Shown here in pieces: positions 8,974 through 17,254 of a stretch of 64,000 nucleotides of DNA. The notes under the pieces are model-generated. The model ran no database searches, was not told the DNA's origin, and saw nothing but the letters and a program-made list of their open reading frames with translations. A program made the position numbers and the translations under genes. Within the stretch, counting starts at the first letter, position 1. Each line of letters begins with the position of its first letter. Origin of the DNA: Streptomyces endocoffeicus (GTDB lineage Bacteria; Actinomycetota; Actinomycetes; Streptomycetales; Streptomycetaceae); contig NZ_JAERRG010000014.1 in NCBI RefSeq assembly GCF_016741935.1, positions 1 through 64,000 of the forward strand, written 5' to 3'.

Positions 8974-8996
8974 ATATGGTCATGGACGGACCATCA
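8974..8996. promoter_or_regulatory. Inverted repeat in the divergent promoter region
   Basis: ATGGTC (8976-8981) and GACCAT (8989-8994) are inverted with partial extension on both sides. The site lies 25 bp before the lipoprotein start at 9021, between the two-component operon and the export operon, so it may bind the adjacent response regulator; this is inference. Confidence 0.4.
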
Positions 8997-9020
8997 TGTG
9001 ATCGCCGAAAGGTGGTCGCC

Positions 9021-9689
9021 ATGACACGGCACACCACTTCCCGCGCCTCCTTCAGGCGCACCCTGGCCGCCCTCGCCGCACTGCCCGTCCTGACCCTCGC
9101 GGTGGGCTGCGGCGGTGACGGCGACTCGGCCCGGGTGGAGGGGGTCGCCTCCGCGCCGGGCGAGAACACCGGGGGCTCCGGCGGCTCGGACGACTCCGGC
9201 GGCTCCGGCGGCTCCTCGAAGGACACCGGCGGCGGTTCCGGCAAGGGCAAGAGCGCCTTCTACGACGCGCAGATGGACTATGTGCGCTGTATGCGCGCCA
9301 AGGGCGGGGCCAAGGACTTCCCCGACCCCAAGCTCAGCGGCTATCTCGACTGGGACAAGATCAATCAGCTGGAGGACCCCAGCGGCACGGGCGAGGTGAC
9401 GAAGGGCGGCAAGGACGGGGCCTGTGCCGATGAGCTGCGGAAGGCGATGACGCTCGAGCCCGAGCGGGACGCCCAGAAGGACTACGAATCGATGCTCGCG
9501 CACGCCACGTGCATGCGCGACCACGGCGTATCGGAGTTCCAGAACCCCACCATGTCCGCGGGCAACGCGGTGCCCGGCGGCGAGCCGGACCCGACGGACC
9601 CCCATATCGACCCCGACTCCTCGGTGTACAAGCAGGCCCGTGAGGCGTGCGAGGGCAAGCTGCTCGACGGTCTGGACGGTATGCAGTGA
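9021..9689 (+). CDS. Secreted lipoprotein, first gene of the export operon
   Basis: 222 residues. Long basic N-terminus, hydrophobic core and lipobox TLAVGC; a Gly/Ser/Asp-rich tether (about 45-75) then a folded part with paired Cys-containing motifs (YVRCMRAKG and ATCMRDHG), which look like an internal duplication. Enzymatic function is not apparent. ATG at 9021 follows GAAAGGTGG. Its stop overlaps the next GTG by 4 nt, starting a chain of four genes all coupled this way, so it is probably a surface partner or substrate-capturing component of the MacB-like system. Confidence 0.85.
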   Translation: MTRHTTSRASFRRTLAALAALPVLTLAVGCGGDGDSARVEGVASAPGENTGGSGGSDDSGGSGGSSKDTGGGSGKGKSAFYDAQMDYVRCMRAKGGAKDFPDPKLSGYLDWDKINQLEDPSGTGEVTKGGKDGACADELRKAMTLEPERDAQKDYESMLAHATCMRDHGVSEFQNPTMSAGNAVPGGEPDPTDPHIDPDSSVYKQAREACEGKLLDGLDGMQ

Positions 9690-10768
9690 GGCGGAGCACC
9701 GCGTGGATCGCGGGTGGCGCGCTTGCCGCCGCCGCGACCGGGGCCGGGGTGGCGGCCCTGGTCCTGGGCGGCGGGGACGGGGCGGACGCCTCGTCCCGGG
9801 ACGGTGACCGGCCGCCCGCCACGGCCAAGGTCGTGCGCACCGATCTGGTCCAGAGCAAGACCGTCGACGGACAACTTGACTACGCCCAGCGGCGCACGGT
9901 GTCCTCCGCCGTCGACGGCACCGTGACCGTGGCGGCCGACGCGGGCGGCACGGTCACCCAGGGGCAGGCGCTGTACGAGCTGAACGACAAGCCCGTCACG
10001 CTGCTGTACGGGCAGATCCCGATGTTCCGCGCCATGAAGCCCGGGGACCGCGGCTCCGATGTCCTCCAGCTGGAGCGGAATCTGCGGGATTTGGGGTTCG
10101 GGGCCGGGCTGTACATCGATCCGCGCTACGACGCGGCCACCAAGGCGGCGGTCAAGAGCTGGCAGGAGTCGCTCAACCGCACCCCCACCGGCACGGTGGG
10201 CAAGGGGGACGTGGTCTTCCAGCCCGACCGAGTGAAGGTCGTCTCGGCGGACGCCGCGGCCGCGGACCAGGTGGGCCCGGACACCACGGTGCTCACCGTC
10301 GCCTCCACCAAGCCGGTGGTCCGGGCCCAGCTGGATCAGCAGGATGTGTCGCTCACCGCGAAGGGAACCACGGTGAAGGTGACACTGCCCGGCGGACGGA
10401 CCGTACGGGGCGAGGTGTCGGGCACCGTCCGCCCGGAGTCCTCCGATGACGACCCGTCGGCCGCGGCGCGGGACGGCATCACCGTGGAGGTGACCCTGGA
10501 CGGCGGCCGTTCGGCCGTGTCCGGGGAGGACGCCAAGGCGACGGTGAACGTGTCGTTCGTCAGCGAGAGCCGCCAGAACGTGCTGGCCGTCCCGGTCGAG
10601 GCGGTGGTGGCGCTGCGCGGTGAGCACGGCGGCTACGGCCTGGAGCTGGTGAAGGGCGACACCACCCGGATGGTGCGGGTGGAGACCGGGATGACGGCCG
10701 ACGGGCGGATCGAGGTCAGCGGGGTGGGGCTGCGCGAGGGCATGACGGTGGGAGTGGCCGAGCGGTGA
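9686..10768 (+). CDS. Peptidoglycan-binding, HlyD/MacA-like adaptor protein
   Basis: 360 residues with a GTG start overlapping the previous stop. N-terminal signal/anchor segment (STAWIAGGALAAAATGAGVAALVLG), a lipoyl/barrel-sandwich half (KTVDGQLDYAQRRTVSSAVDGTVTVAADAGGTVTQG region), an inserted PG_binding_1 domain (GDRGSDVLQLERNLRDLGFG through TPTGTVG, about 110-175) and a C-terminal beta-barrel/membrane-proximal part. In Gram-positive MacB systems such adaptors sit outside the membrane and couple to the permease; the peptidoglycan-binding insert would pin it in the wall. Third-party evidence for substrate is lacking. Confidence 0.88.
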   Translation: MRRSTAWIAGGALAAAATGAGVAALVLGGGDGADASSRDGDRPPATAKVVRTDLVQSKTVDGQLDYAQRRTVSSAVDGTVTVAADAGGTVTQGQALYELNDKPVTLLYGQIPMFRAMKPGDRGSDVLQLERNLRDLGFGAGLYIDPRYDAATKAAVKSWQESLNRTPTGTVGKGDVVFQPDRVKVVSADAAAADQVGPDTTVLTVASTKPVVRAQLDQQDVSLTAKGTTVKVTLPGGRTVRGEVSGTVRPESSDDDPSAAARDGITVEVTLDGGRSAVSGEDAKATVNVSFVSESRQNVLAVPVEAVVALRGEHGGYGLELVKGDTTRMVRVETGMTADGRIEVSGVGLREGMTVGVAER

Positions 10769-11475
10769 TCGCCAGCGCACCACCGCCCCGCCCGGCGGCC
10801 GTGATCGAGCTGGTGGGGGCCACCAAGACCTATCCGGGCGCGGTCCATGCCCTGCGCGGGGTGGATCTGACCGTGGTCTCCGGTGAACTCCTGGCGATCG
10901 TCGGCCCGTCCGGTTCCGGGAAGTCGACCATGCTGAACATCATCGGCACCCTGGACCGCCCCACCACGGGCACGGTCCGGGTGGCCGGGCACGATGTGAA
11001 CACGCTCTCCGACGCCCGGCTGTCCGCCCTCCGCGCCCGTCACATCGGCTTCGTCTTCCAGCACTTCCACCTCTCCCCCGGCCGGGACGCGGTGGACAAC
11101 GTGGCGGACGGGCTGCTGTACGCGGGGGTGGGCGCGCGCGAGCGCCGGGCGCTGGCCCGTACGGCGCTGGAGCGAGTGCGCCTCGGCCACCGGCTGGACC
11201 ACCGGCCGCATGAGCTGTCCGGCGGTGAGAAGCAGCGCGTGGCCATCGCGCGGGCACTGGTCGGCGAGCCCGATCTGCTGCTCGCGGACGAGCCGACCGG
11301 CGCACTGGACTCGGCGTCGGGCGAGGTGGTGATGGAACTGCTTCGGGAACTGAACGCGGCGGGCACCACGGTGTGCGTCATCACCCATGACCACGAGATC
11401 GCGGACGCGCTGCCACGGCGGGTCCGCTTCCGCGACGGCGAGGTCGTCGCCGACTCGAACGAGGTGAGGTCATGA
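10765..11475 (+). CDS. MacB/LolD-type ABC transporter ATPase
   Basis: 236 residues: Walker A GPSGSGKST, Q-loop VFQHF, signature LSGGEKQR, Walker B LLLADEPTGALD and H-loop ITHD, all intact and in the order of the MacB/LolD (type VII) ABC family. GTG start overlaps the adaptor stop (GTGA), and its own stop overlaps the permease ATG (ATGA). It should energise the adjacent FtsX-type permease, moving substrate at the outer face rather than by classical transmembrane import. Confidence 0.95.
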   Translation: MIASAPPPRPAAVIELVGATKTYPGAVHALRGVDLTVVSGELLAIVGPSGSGKSTMLNIIGTLDRPTTGTVRVAGHDVNTLSDARLSALRARHIGFVFQHFHLSPGRDAVDNVADGLLYAGVGARERRALARTALERVRLGHRLDHRPHELSGGEKQRVAIARALVGEPDLLLADEPTGALDSASGEVVMELLRELNAAGTTVCVITHDHEIADALPRRVRFRDGEVVADSNEVRS

Positions 11476-12701
11476 CCGAGCGGAAGACCGCGGCGGGGGC
11501 GCCCCCTGCCGGCCGCGGGCTGAAGCCCTCCCGGCTGACCGCCGGTGACATCCTCCGCGTGGGCGCCGTCGGGCTGCGGGCCCGCCGGACCCGGGTGGTG
11601 CTGTCCGCCCTCGGCATCGCGATCGGCATCGCCACGATGGTGGCGGTGGTGGGGCTCTCCACCTCCAGCCGGGCTGATCTGATGGCCCGGCTGGACCGGC
11701 TGGGCACCAATCTGCTCACCGCGGAGGCTGGTGAGGACGCGATGGGGAAGGACATCGTGCTGCCCAAGAACGCCGTCGCGATGGTCGAACGCATCGGCCC
11801 GGTGCGGCACGCCACGGCGACCGGCGAGGTGGACACCCGCATCCGGCGCAGCGATGTGGTGCCGGAGGAGCGGACTGCCGGGGTCACCACCCAGGCCGCC
11901 CGGCCCGATCTGCTGGAGACGCTCGGCGCCGAGGTGGACCGGGGCGTCTGGCTGAACCCCGCCAATGAGCGGCTGCCGGTGACCGTGCTGGGCTCGATCG
12001 CCGCGAAGCGGCTGGGGATCACCGAGCCCGGTGAGAAGATCATGGTCAATGACCGCTACGTGGTCGTCGTGGGCATTCTCCGGCCGATCGAGCTGGTGCC
12101 CACGCTGGACCGGGTGGCGATGGTCGGATTCCCGGCCGCCGAGCGGTACTTCGGCTTCAACGGCCACCCGACCACGATCTTCGAGCGCTCCACTGACGCG
12201 TCGGTGGAGGACGTGGCGGCGGTGCTGGCCCGCAGCGTCAACCCCGGCCAGGAGGGCACCGTCAAGGTCTCACGGCCGTCGGACGCCCTGGCGGCGAAGG
12301 CCACCACCGACGAGGGGCTGACGGCGCTGATGCTCGGGCTCGGGGCCGTGGCGCTCCTGGTGGGCGGGGTCGGCGTGGCCAACACCATGGTGATCTCGGT
12401 GTTGGAGCGCCGCCAGGAGATCGGTCTGCGGCGGGCGATCGGCGCCACCCGCAACGCCATCCGGCTGCAATTCCTCACCGAGTCACTGCTGTTGTCGGCC
12501 CTCGGCGGGTTGGCCGGGGTGGCTCTCGGCTCGGTGGCCACCTGGGCGTTCGCCCTGGCCCAGGGCTGGACGACGGTCATCCCGCCCCGGGCACTGGCCG
12601 GCGGCTTCGGCGCCACGCTGGGGATCGGCATGCTCGCGGGGCTCTACCCGGCCATCCGCGCCTCTCGCCTCCACCCCACCGTGGCGCTCAACGCCTCCTG
12701 A
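11472..12701 (+). CDS. MacB/FtsX-type ABC transporter permease
   Basis: 409 residues. TM1 about 35-55 (VVLSALGIAIGIATMVAVVG), a large extracytoplasmic MacB_PCD domain (60-275), then three TM segments forming the FtsX domain (ALMLGLGAVALLVGGVGVANTMVISV; LLLSALGGLAGVALGSVA; GGFGATLGIGMLAGLYPAI) and the family tail YPAIRASRLHPTVALNA. Last gene of the four-gene coupled operon. With the adaptor and lipoprotein it should form a mechanotransmission-type exporter, a class often linked to antimicrobial peptide or lipid removal. Confidence 0.94.
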   Translation: MTERKTAAGAPPAGRGLKPSRLTAGDILRVGAVGLRARRTRVVLSALGIAIGIATMVAVVGLSTSSRADLMARLDRLGTNLLTAEAGEDAMGKDIVLPKNAVAMVERIGPVRHATATGEVDTRIRRSDVVPEERTAGVTTQAARPDLLETLGAEVDRGVWLNPANERLPVTVLGSIAAKRLGITEPGEKIMVNDRYVVVVGILRPIELVPTLDRVAMVGFPAAERYFGFNGHPTTIFERSTDASVEDVAAVLARSVNPGQEGTVKVSRPSDALAAKATTDEGLTALMLGLGAVALLVGGVGVANTMVISVLERRQEIGLRRAIGATRNAIRLQFLTESLLLSALGGLAGVALGSVATWAFALAQGWTTVIPPRALAGGFGATLGIGMLAGLYPAIRASRLHPTVALNAS

Positions 12702-12707
12702 GCCCTC

Positions 12708-14123
12708 TCAACGGATGCCGAGCTCCTTCAGCACCCGCCGCTGGGCGGCGGTGGGCTTGGCCGGGAAGTAGAGGTAGCAGACGCCGCCGGTGCCCGAGAC
12801 CACCTTGCCGTCGGCGTTGTACCGCTTCGTCCGCAGCCAGATGTTCTCCCACTGCCGTCGCTTGTAGACGTGGCGGACCGCATCGTTGCTGGCCGAGGCC
12901 GGGTCGTTGGCGATGACGTCGCCGTCCGCCGTGAAGCCGATGACGGTCATCAGATGGCCCGAGGTGCCGTACCCCGCGCCGTCCAGCTCGGTCTTGAGGA
13001 AGGACTGCGAGGTGATCAGCGGAATGCCGACCTCGATCAGCTTCTCGGCGTCGGTGAGCGAGCCGAGCCGGGTGACCACGCCCTGGAGATCGCGGTAGGT
13101 GGCGGCGTAGGCGGCGTTGAACGGCCAGTTGCCGCAGCCCTCGTACTGGTAGTCGAAGGTGGACCGGGCGGCGTGGCAGACCTGCGGATCGGCGTAGTCC
13201 GGGTTGACCCAGGCGAGGTCCTTCGCGGAGGGCTTGCGGCCCCAGTACTCGATGATCATCTGCGAGGAGGTGGGGCTGCACCACGCCTCGCCGCCATTGT
13301 CGTACTCCGGGTACTGGCCCTTGTGGATCTCCTGCGAATAGCGCGGTACGACGAGTTCGCGCCCCTTGGCCAGGCTCGGCGTGGAGGCGGGCACCTCGAA
13401 CCGGTCGGGGACGTCCGAGCCCATCGCGCCGACCCGCCACACCGTGGGGGTGAGCGTGGTGCCGGGCTTGCGGTGGAGGGTGAGCCGCACCTGGTACTTC
13501 GCGAGCCGCAGCCCGCTCGCCGGGTCGTCGATGGAGAAGGTGTCGGTCCACACCGAGCTCTTGTCGTCGCTCTGGTCGTCCACCGAGGTGCGCCGGATGG
13601 AGGAGGCGCCGTCGTCGGAGGCCCAGCGGCCCATCACGTACCAGGGGGTCGCGGAGCCGTCGGTGTAGGTGCCCTTGAGCTCGATCTGGACCCAGGTGCC
13701 GGCCGGGGTGCGGGCGTTCCAGGAGACGATGGCCTCGGTCGCGGGCACGGAGAGGGTGCGCACCGGGGAGGTCCAGGTGGCGTACTCCCAGGCGGCCTTG
13801 GTGCCGGTGTGCGGATCGGTGTAGTCCACGCTGCCCAGCGGGCGGGAGATGACGATGCCGGGGCGGGCCCCGGCATCGGCGCGGACGCCCTTGGCGGCAC
13901 CGGCCAGCCAGTCGGCGTGGCTGGTCCAGCCGTGGTACTCCGCGATCGGCTCGGCCTTCGAGCCCGCCGGGGCCGCGGCGTCCTCAGGGGCTTGTTTCAC
14001 GGCGGGGGCCGGGCGGGCCGTTCCGGCGGCCGCGACGGCTGTCGTGGTGACGGCGGCGGCGCCCGCGACGCCGAGTGCGGCGGCGAGCACGGAGCGGCGG
14101 GGCGTGGATCCAGATCTGGTCAT
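12708..14123 (-). CDS. Tat-exported C39-family peptidase-like protein
   Basis: 471 residues. N-terminal twin-arginine signal (STPRRSVLAAALGVAGAAA). Two beta-rich segments precede a papain-like C39_2 domain with Cys in GEAWCSPTSSQMI (about 279) and His in SGHLMTVIGF (about 388) followed by a DGDVIANDPAS turn carrying the Asn/Asp. The catalytic triad is therefore present. Unlike bacteriocin C39 domains it is free, secreted and not fused to a transporter. It converges on the export operon with only 6 bp between stops, so a functional link is not implied. Start at ATG 14123 gives the Tat signal at the right place. Confidence 0.85.
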   Translation of the reverse strand: MTRSGSTPRRSVLAAALGVAGAAAVTTTAVAAAGTARPAPAVKQAPEDAAAPAGSKAEPIAEYHGWTSHADWLAGAAKGVRADAGARPGIVISRPLGSVDYTDPHTGTKAAWEYATWTSPVRTLSVPATEAIVSWNARTPAGTWVQIELKGTYTDGSATPWYVMGRWASDDGASSIRRTSVDDQSDDKSSVWTDTFSIDDPASGLRLAKYQVRLTLHRKPGTTLTPTVWRVGAMGSDVPDRFEVPASTPSLAKGRELVVPRYSQEIHKGQYPEYDNGGEAWCSPTSSQMIIEYWGRKPSAKDLAWVNPDYADPQVCHAARSTFDYQYEGCGNWPFNAAYAATYRDLQGVVTRLGSLTDAEKLIEVGIPLITSQSFLKTELDGAGYGTSGHLMTVIGFTADGDVIANDPASASNDAVRHVYKRRQWENIWLRTKRYNADGKVVSGTGGVCYLYFPAKPTAAQRRVLKELGIR

Positions 14124-14241
14124 GCGGGGTTCCCCCAGTCGTCGTCCGGTCCAGTGGGCGGCGGGTGCGCGACAGTCGCACAACTATGGCCGCTGCGGGT
14201 GGTCTCAGGCCAGTGATTCCCCCAGCGCCCGCTCCATCAAT

Positions 14242-14257
14242 ATTGGTGTGAACCAAT
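14242..14257. promoter_or_regulatory. Inverted repeat resembling a DasR (dre) site
   Basis: ATTGGT-GTGA-ACCAAT is a perfect 6-bp inverted repeat between the divergent C39-like and kinase genes. The known DasR consensus is close to ACTGGTCTAGACCAGT, so the outer TGGT/ACCA positions match while the centre does not. Confidence 0.4.
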
Positions 14258-14295
14258 GGAGTGAACGAGCCCAAAGGGCCGTATGGTGGTCCCCG

Positions 14296-14925
14296 ATGCG
14301 AACTTACCGACCGCTTGGCGGCCTGGACGCGCTGGCGCGGCGCCTGCGTGCGCTGCCGCCGTCCTGCGGGCCGGTCCGGCTGGTCGCGGTGGACGGCCAC
14401 GCGGGCTCCGGGAAGACCACCTTCGCCGGGCATCTGGCCGAGGCGCTCGGCGGCGCCCCCGTACTGCACACGGACGACTTCGCCACCCATGAGGAGCTCT
14501 TCGGCTGGGCCGGGCGGCTGCACACCCACGTCCTCGCCCCGCTGACCCGGGGCGCGGCCGCGGCTTACGCCCCGTACGACTGGGTGGAGCGCCGCTTCGC
14601 CACCGCCCGGCGGCGGCTGGACCCCGCGCCGGTGGTGCTGCTGGAGGGCGTGGGCAGCGGCCGCCGCGCGATGCGCCCGCGGCTGGCGCAGCTGTTGTGG
14701 ATGGATCTGCCCGAGTGGGACTCCTGGCGGCGCGGACAGCTGCGGGACGGCCCGGGGATGTCCGCATTCTGGGACGGATGGCTGCCCGCCGAGCGTGCGC
14801 ATTTCGCCGCCGACCCGTCCCGTCCGTACGCGGGAGCCTTGGTACAGCAGCGGAAGGAGGGGTATGAGGTGCTACCGGGATCCGCCGCGACCGGGGGAAA
14901 CACCCCCTGGCCTCACACAGCGTGA
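14296..14925 (+). CDS. Uridine kinase-like P-loop protein
   Basis: 209 residues with Walker A GHAGSGKTTF near 33-42, a HTDDF motif (substrate/Mg region of nucleoside kinases) and VVLLEGVGSGRRA, all typical of the uridine kinase/phosphoribulokinase-like group annotated in Streptomyces. Substrate unproven. The ATG at 14296 gives the standard start, but its ribosome-binding site is poor; the transcript may begin close to it. Divergent from the C39-like gene across 172 bp containing the dre-like repeat. Confidence 0.82.
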   Translation: MRTYRPLGGLDALARRLRALPPSCGPVRLVAVDGHAGSGKTTFAGHLAEALGGAPVLHTDDFATHEELFGWAGRLHTHVLAPLTRGAAAAYAPYDWVERRFATARRRLDPAPVVLLEGVGSGRRAMRPRLAQLLWMDLPEWDSWRRGQLRDGPGMSAFWDGWLPAERAHFAADPSRPYAGALVQQRKEGYEVLPGSAATGGNTPWPHTA

Positions 14926-14987
14926 GCCGATGCCCCCGACCGGACCTGACGCCGCCGCCCGAGGCATGACGCGTACCCCAACTCGGC

Positions 14988-15017
14988 TTGACCTGGGGCC
15001 CATACAGGTCTTACGTT
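14988..15017 (+). promoter_or_regulatory. Housekeeping-type promoter for a short leader transcript
   Basis: TTGACC (14988-14993) and TACGTT (15012-15017) separated by 18 bp match the HrdB-type -35/-10 pattern. A start about five bases downstream would fall on or beside the ATG at 15022. Confidence 0.6.
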
Positions 15018-15021
15018 CTCA

Positions 15022-15078
15022 ATGTGCGACTCGTACGAGTCGTCCCACAACGCGAAGCCCCCGGTTGTTCCCCCGTGA
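15022..15078 (+). CDS. Candidate leaderless 18-residue ORF (leader peptide)
   Basis: ATG at 15022 opens MCDSYESSHNAKPPVVPP and stops at TGA 15076-15078. There is no ribosome-binding site, but the ATG lies where the transcript from the promoter at 14988-15017 should begin, which fits leaderless translation, common in Streptomyces. The 3' third of the ORF forms one arm of a strong terminator-like hairpin, and the peptide ends in a Pro-rich stretch (PPVVPP) that could slow ribosomes. This is the architecture of an attenuator. The downstream gene is the EccA-like ATPase about 235 bp away. A stand-alone small RNA is the alternative. Confidence 0.5.
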   Translation: MCDSYESSHNAKPPVVPP

Positions 15079-15090
15079 TCGGGGGCTTCG
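15053..15090 (+). terminator. Attenuator-like hairpin overlapping the leader ORF
   Basis: CGAAGCCCCCG (15053-15063) pairs perfectly with 15080-15090 across a 16-nt loop. A competing stem, CCCCCG (15070-15075) with CGGGGG (15080-15085), uses the same 3' arm, so the two structures exclude each other. The stop codon lies in the loop. The following bases are only moderately T-rich. Confidence 0.6.
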
Positions 15091-15324
15091 TCCTGTCTGG
15101 CGCCGGTTTTCCGCTGCTTTGCGCGGCCGCTTCATCACCCTGGGTGACGACCCGCCTCAGACCTTGTGCGCCCCCTACACGCCCCCGCGCACACCCGCCC
15201 GGCCTTGTGTGATTGCGACGAACAACAGTGCGGCACCCTCGGCCCATGCGAGTTGCGCAGGTACGATGCGAAAGGGGCAGTCGCCCCTGCGGCATCCACG
15301 GGGGCAGCGGTTGTGGGGGACGTG

Positions 15325-17214
15325 ATGAATTTCGGCACGCAGGGTTCGCACGCCCCGGCCGACCTCGCCTGGCTGCGAGCCGTCGATGCCTACACGATGG
15401 GCGCGTACGCACAGGCCGAGGAGGAGTTCCGGGCCGCCACCCGGCTCGATCCGGGAATGGCCGACGCCTGGCTCGGGCTGCACGCGCTGCGGGCCGACAC
15501 GGCGGCGGCGCTGCTGCGGATGTACCGGCACCGCGACCGCTTCGGCGAGCAGCGCTCCCGGCACCGCCGCACCCTCAACTCCTGGTACTGGCTGGGCTGG
15601 TGGGTCCAGCCGGTGCTGGAGACCAGCCGGGACCTGCTGCTCGCCCACGCCTCCCACTGGCTCGACGGCCGCCATGTGCCCGAGCTGGACCGGGCGCTGG
15701 CCGGCTGCCCCCCGGTCGAGGCCGATCCGCAGGCCCGCTTCCTGCATGCCTGCCGCGCCTATCTGGTCAAGGACTGGGAGCAGCTGGTGCGCCACACCGA
15801 GCCGCTGCTGGACGATCCGTTCCTGGGCATCGAGGCCGGTCTGTTCGCCGGGATGGCGCGGGTCCGGCTGGAGATGTACAGCCAGGCCGAGCCGCTGCTC
15901 GCCGCCGCCTTGATGCGCTGTCGCAGCGAACAGCCCCAGCGCAAGGAGCTGCGCTACTGGCTCGCCCGCGCCCATGAGGGCACCGGGCGCAGCGCCGCCG
16001 CGCTCCCCCTCTACCGCGCGGTGCACCGCATCGATTCCACCTTCATGGACACCTCGGCGCGGCTTGCGGCGATAGCCGAGTCCGACGGGCTGGACGAGCC
16101 CGCGGACCTCGCCGCCGTATCGCTGGCCGGGGCCGGTGGCCAGGACACCACGGACGGCCGGGACGCCACCGCCGCCGACCCCGCCGACACGCTGTCCGAC
16201 GGCCGCGATCCGCGCGCCGCGGCCGAGGGCCCCGAGGGTCCGCCGCTGATGGGCCCCGCCGTGATGGGCGCGGGCGGCACGCGCGACCGGGCCGGACTGC
16301 CGTCCCAGCCCGGCCCCTCCGATCCGGTGCTGCTGGAGAGCGCGCTCCAGGAGCTGGAGCGCATGGTCGGCCTGGAACCGGTCAAGCGGCAGGTGCGGGC
16401 GCTGTCGGCGCAGCTCCACATGGCGCGGCTGCGCGCCGGGCAGGGCCTGCCGGTCCAGCCGCCCAAGCGGCACTTCGTGTTCTCCGGGCCCTCCGGCACC
16501 GGCAAGACCACCGTGGCCCGCATCCTCGGCCGGGTCTTCTACGCCCTCGGGCTGCTCGGTGGCGACCATCTGGTGGAGGCCGGGCGCGCCGACCTGGTCG
16601 GCGAGTATCTGGGCCAGACGGCGGTGAAGGCCAATGAGCTGATCGACTCGGCGCTCGGCGGGGTGCTCTTCGTCGACGAGGCGTACAGCCTGTCCAACTC
16701 GGGCTACAGCAAGGGCGACGCGTACGGCGACGAGGCGCTTCAGGTGCTGCTCAAGCGGGCCGAGGACAACCGCGACCGGCTCGTGGTGATCCTCGCCGGC
16801 TACCCCGAGGGCATGGACCGGCTGCTGGCCGCCAACCCCGGCCTCGGCTCGCGCTTCACCACCCGTGTCGACTTCCCCAGCTACCGCCCGCTGGAGCTCA
16901 CCCGGATCGGTGAGGTGCTGGCGGCGGAGAACGGGGACGTGTGGGACGAGGAGGCCGTGGACGAGCTGCGCAGCATCAGCGGCCATGTGGTGGACCAGGG
17001 CTGGATCGACGAGCTGGGGAACGGGCGGTTTCTGCGCACGCTGTACGAGAAGAGCTGCGCTTACCGGGATCTGCGGCTGTCGGGGTGGAGCGGTACGCCG
17101 AACCGGGATGACCTCGCGACGCTGCGGCTGCCGGATCTGATGCAGGCGTACGGGGAGGTCCTGTCGGGTCGCGGTCCCATGTACCGCGACCCGCAGGACC
17201 CGCCGCTGGGGTAG
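15325..17214 (+). CDS. EccA-like TPR-AAA+ ATPase (CbxX/CfqX family)
   Basis: 629 residues. N-terminal TPR-like helical half (1-260: AYTMGAYAQAEEEFRAATRLDPG and similar), an Ala/Asp/Gly-rich linker (265-325), then an AAA+ domain with ELERMVGLEPVKRQV, Walker A GPSGTGKTT (about 390), Walker B GVLFVDEAY (about 445), sensor 1 VVILAGY and Arg finger region NPGLGSRF. This domain order and length match EccA, the cytosolic ATPase of ESX/type VII secretion. No other ESX gene is nearby, so it is an orphan; in Streptomyces such proteins occur outside ESX loci. Start at ATG 15325; a GTG three bases earlier is equally served by GGGGGA. Confidence 0.9.
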   Translation: MNFGTQGSHAPADLAWLRAVDAYTMGAYAQAEEEFRAATRLDPGMADAWLGLHALRADTAAALLRMYRHRDRFGEQRSRHRRTLNSWYWLGWWVQPVLETSRDLLLAHASHWLDGRHVPELDRALAGCPPVEADPQARFLHACRAYLVKDWEQLVRHTEPLLDDPFLGIEAGLFAGMARVRLEMYSQAEPLLAAALMRCRSEQPQRKELRYWLARAHEGTGRSAAALPLYRAVHRIDSTFMDTSARLAAIAESDGLDEPADLAAVSLAGAGGQDTTDGRDATAADPADTLSDGRDPRAAAEGPEGPPLMGPAVMGAGGTRDRAGLPSQPGPSDPVLLESALQELERMVGLEPVKRQVRALSAQLHMARLRAGQGLPVQPPKRHFVFSGPSGTGKTTVARILGRVFYALGLLGGDHLVEAGRADLVGEYLGQTAVKANELIDSALGGVLFVDEAYSLSNSGYSKGDAYGDEALQVLLKRAEDNRDRLVVILAGYPEGMDRLLAANPGLGSRFTTRVDFPSYRPLELTRIGEVLAAENGDVWDEEAVDELRSISGHVVDQGWIDELGNGRFLRTLYEKSCAYRDLRLSGWSGTPNRDDLATLRLPDLMQAYGEVLSGRGPMYRDPQDPPLG

Positions 17215-17254
17215 CGCGCATACGGTCGCGCCTGCGGTTGCGCGCCTGCGGTGG

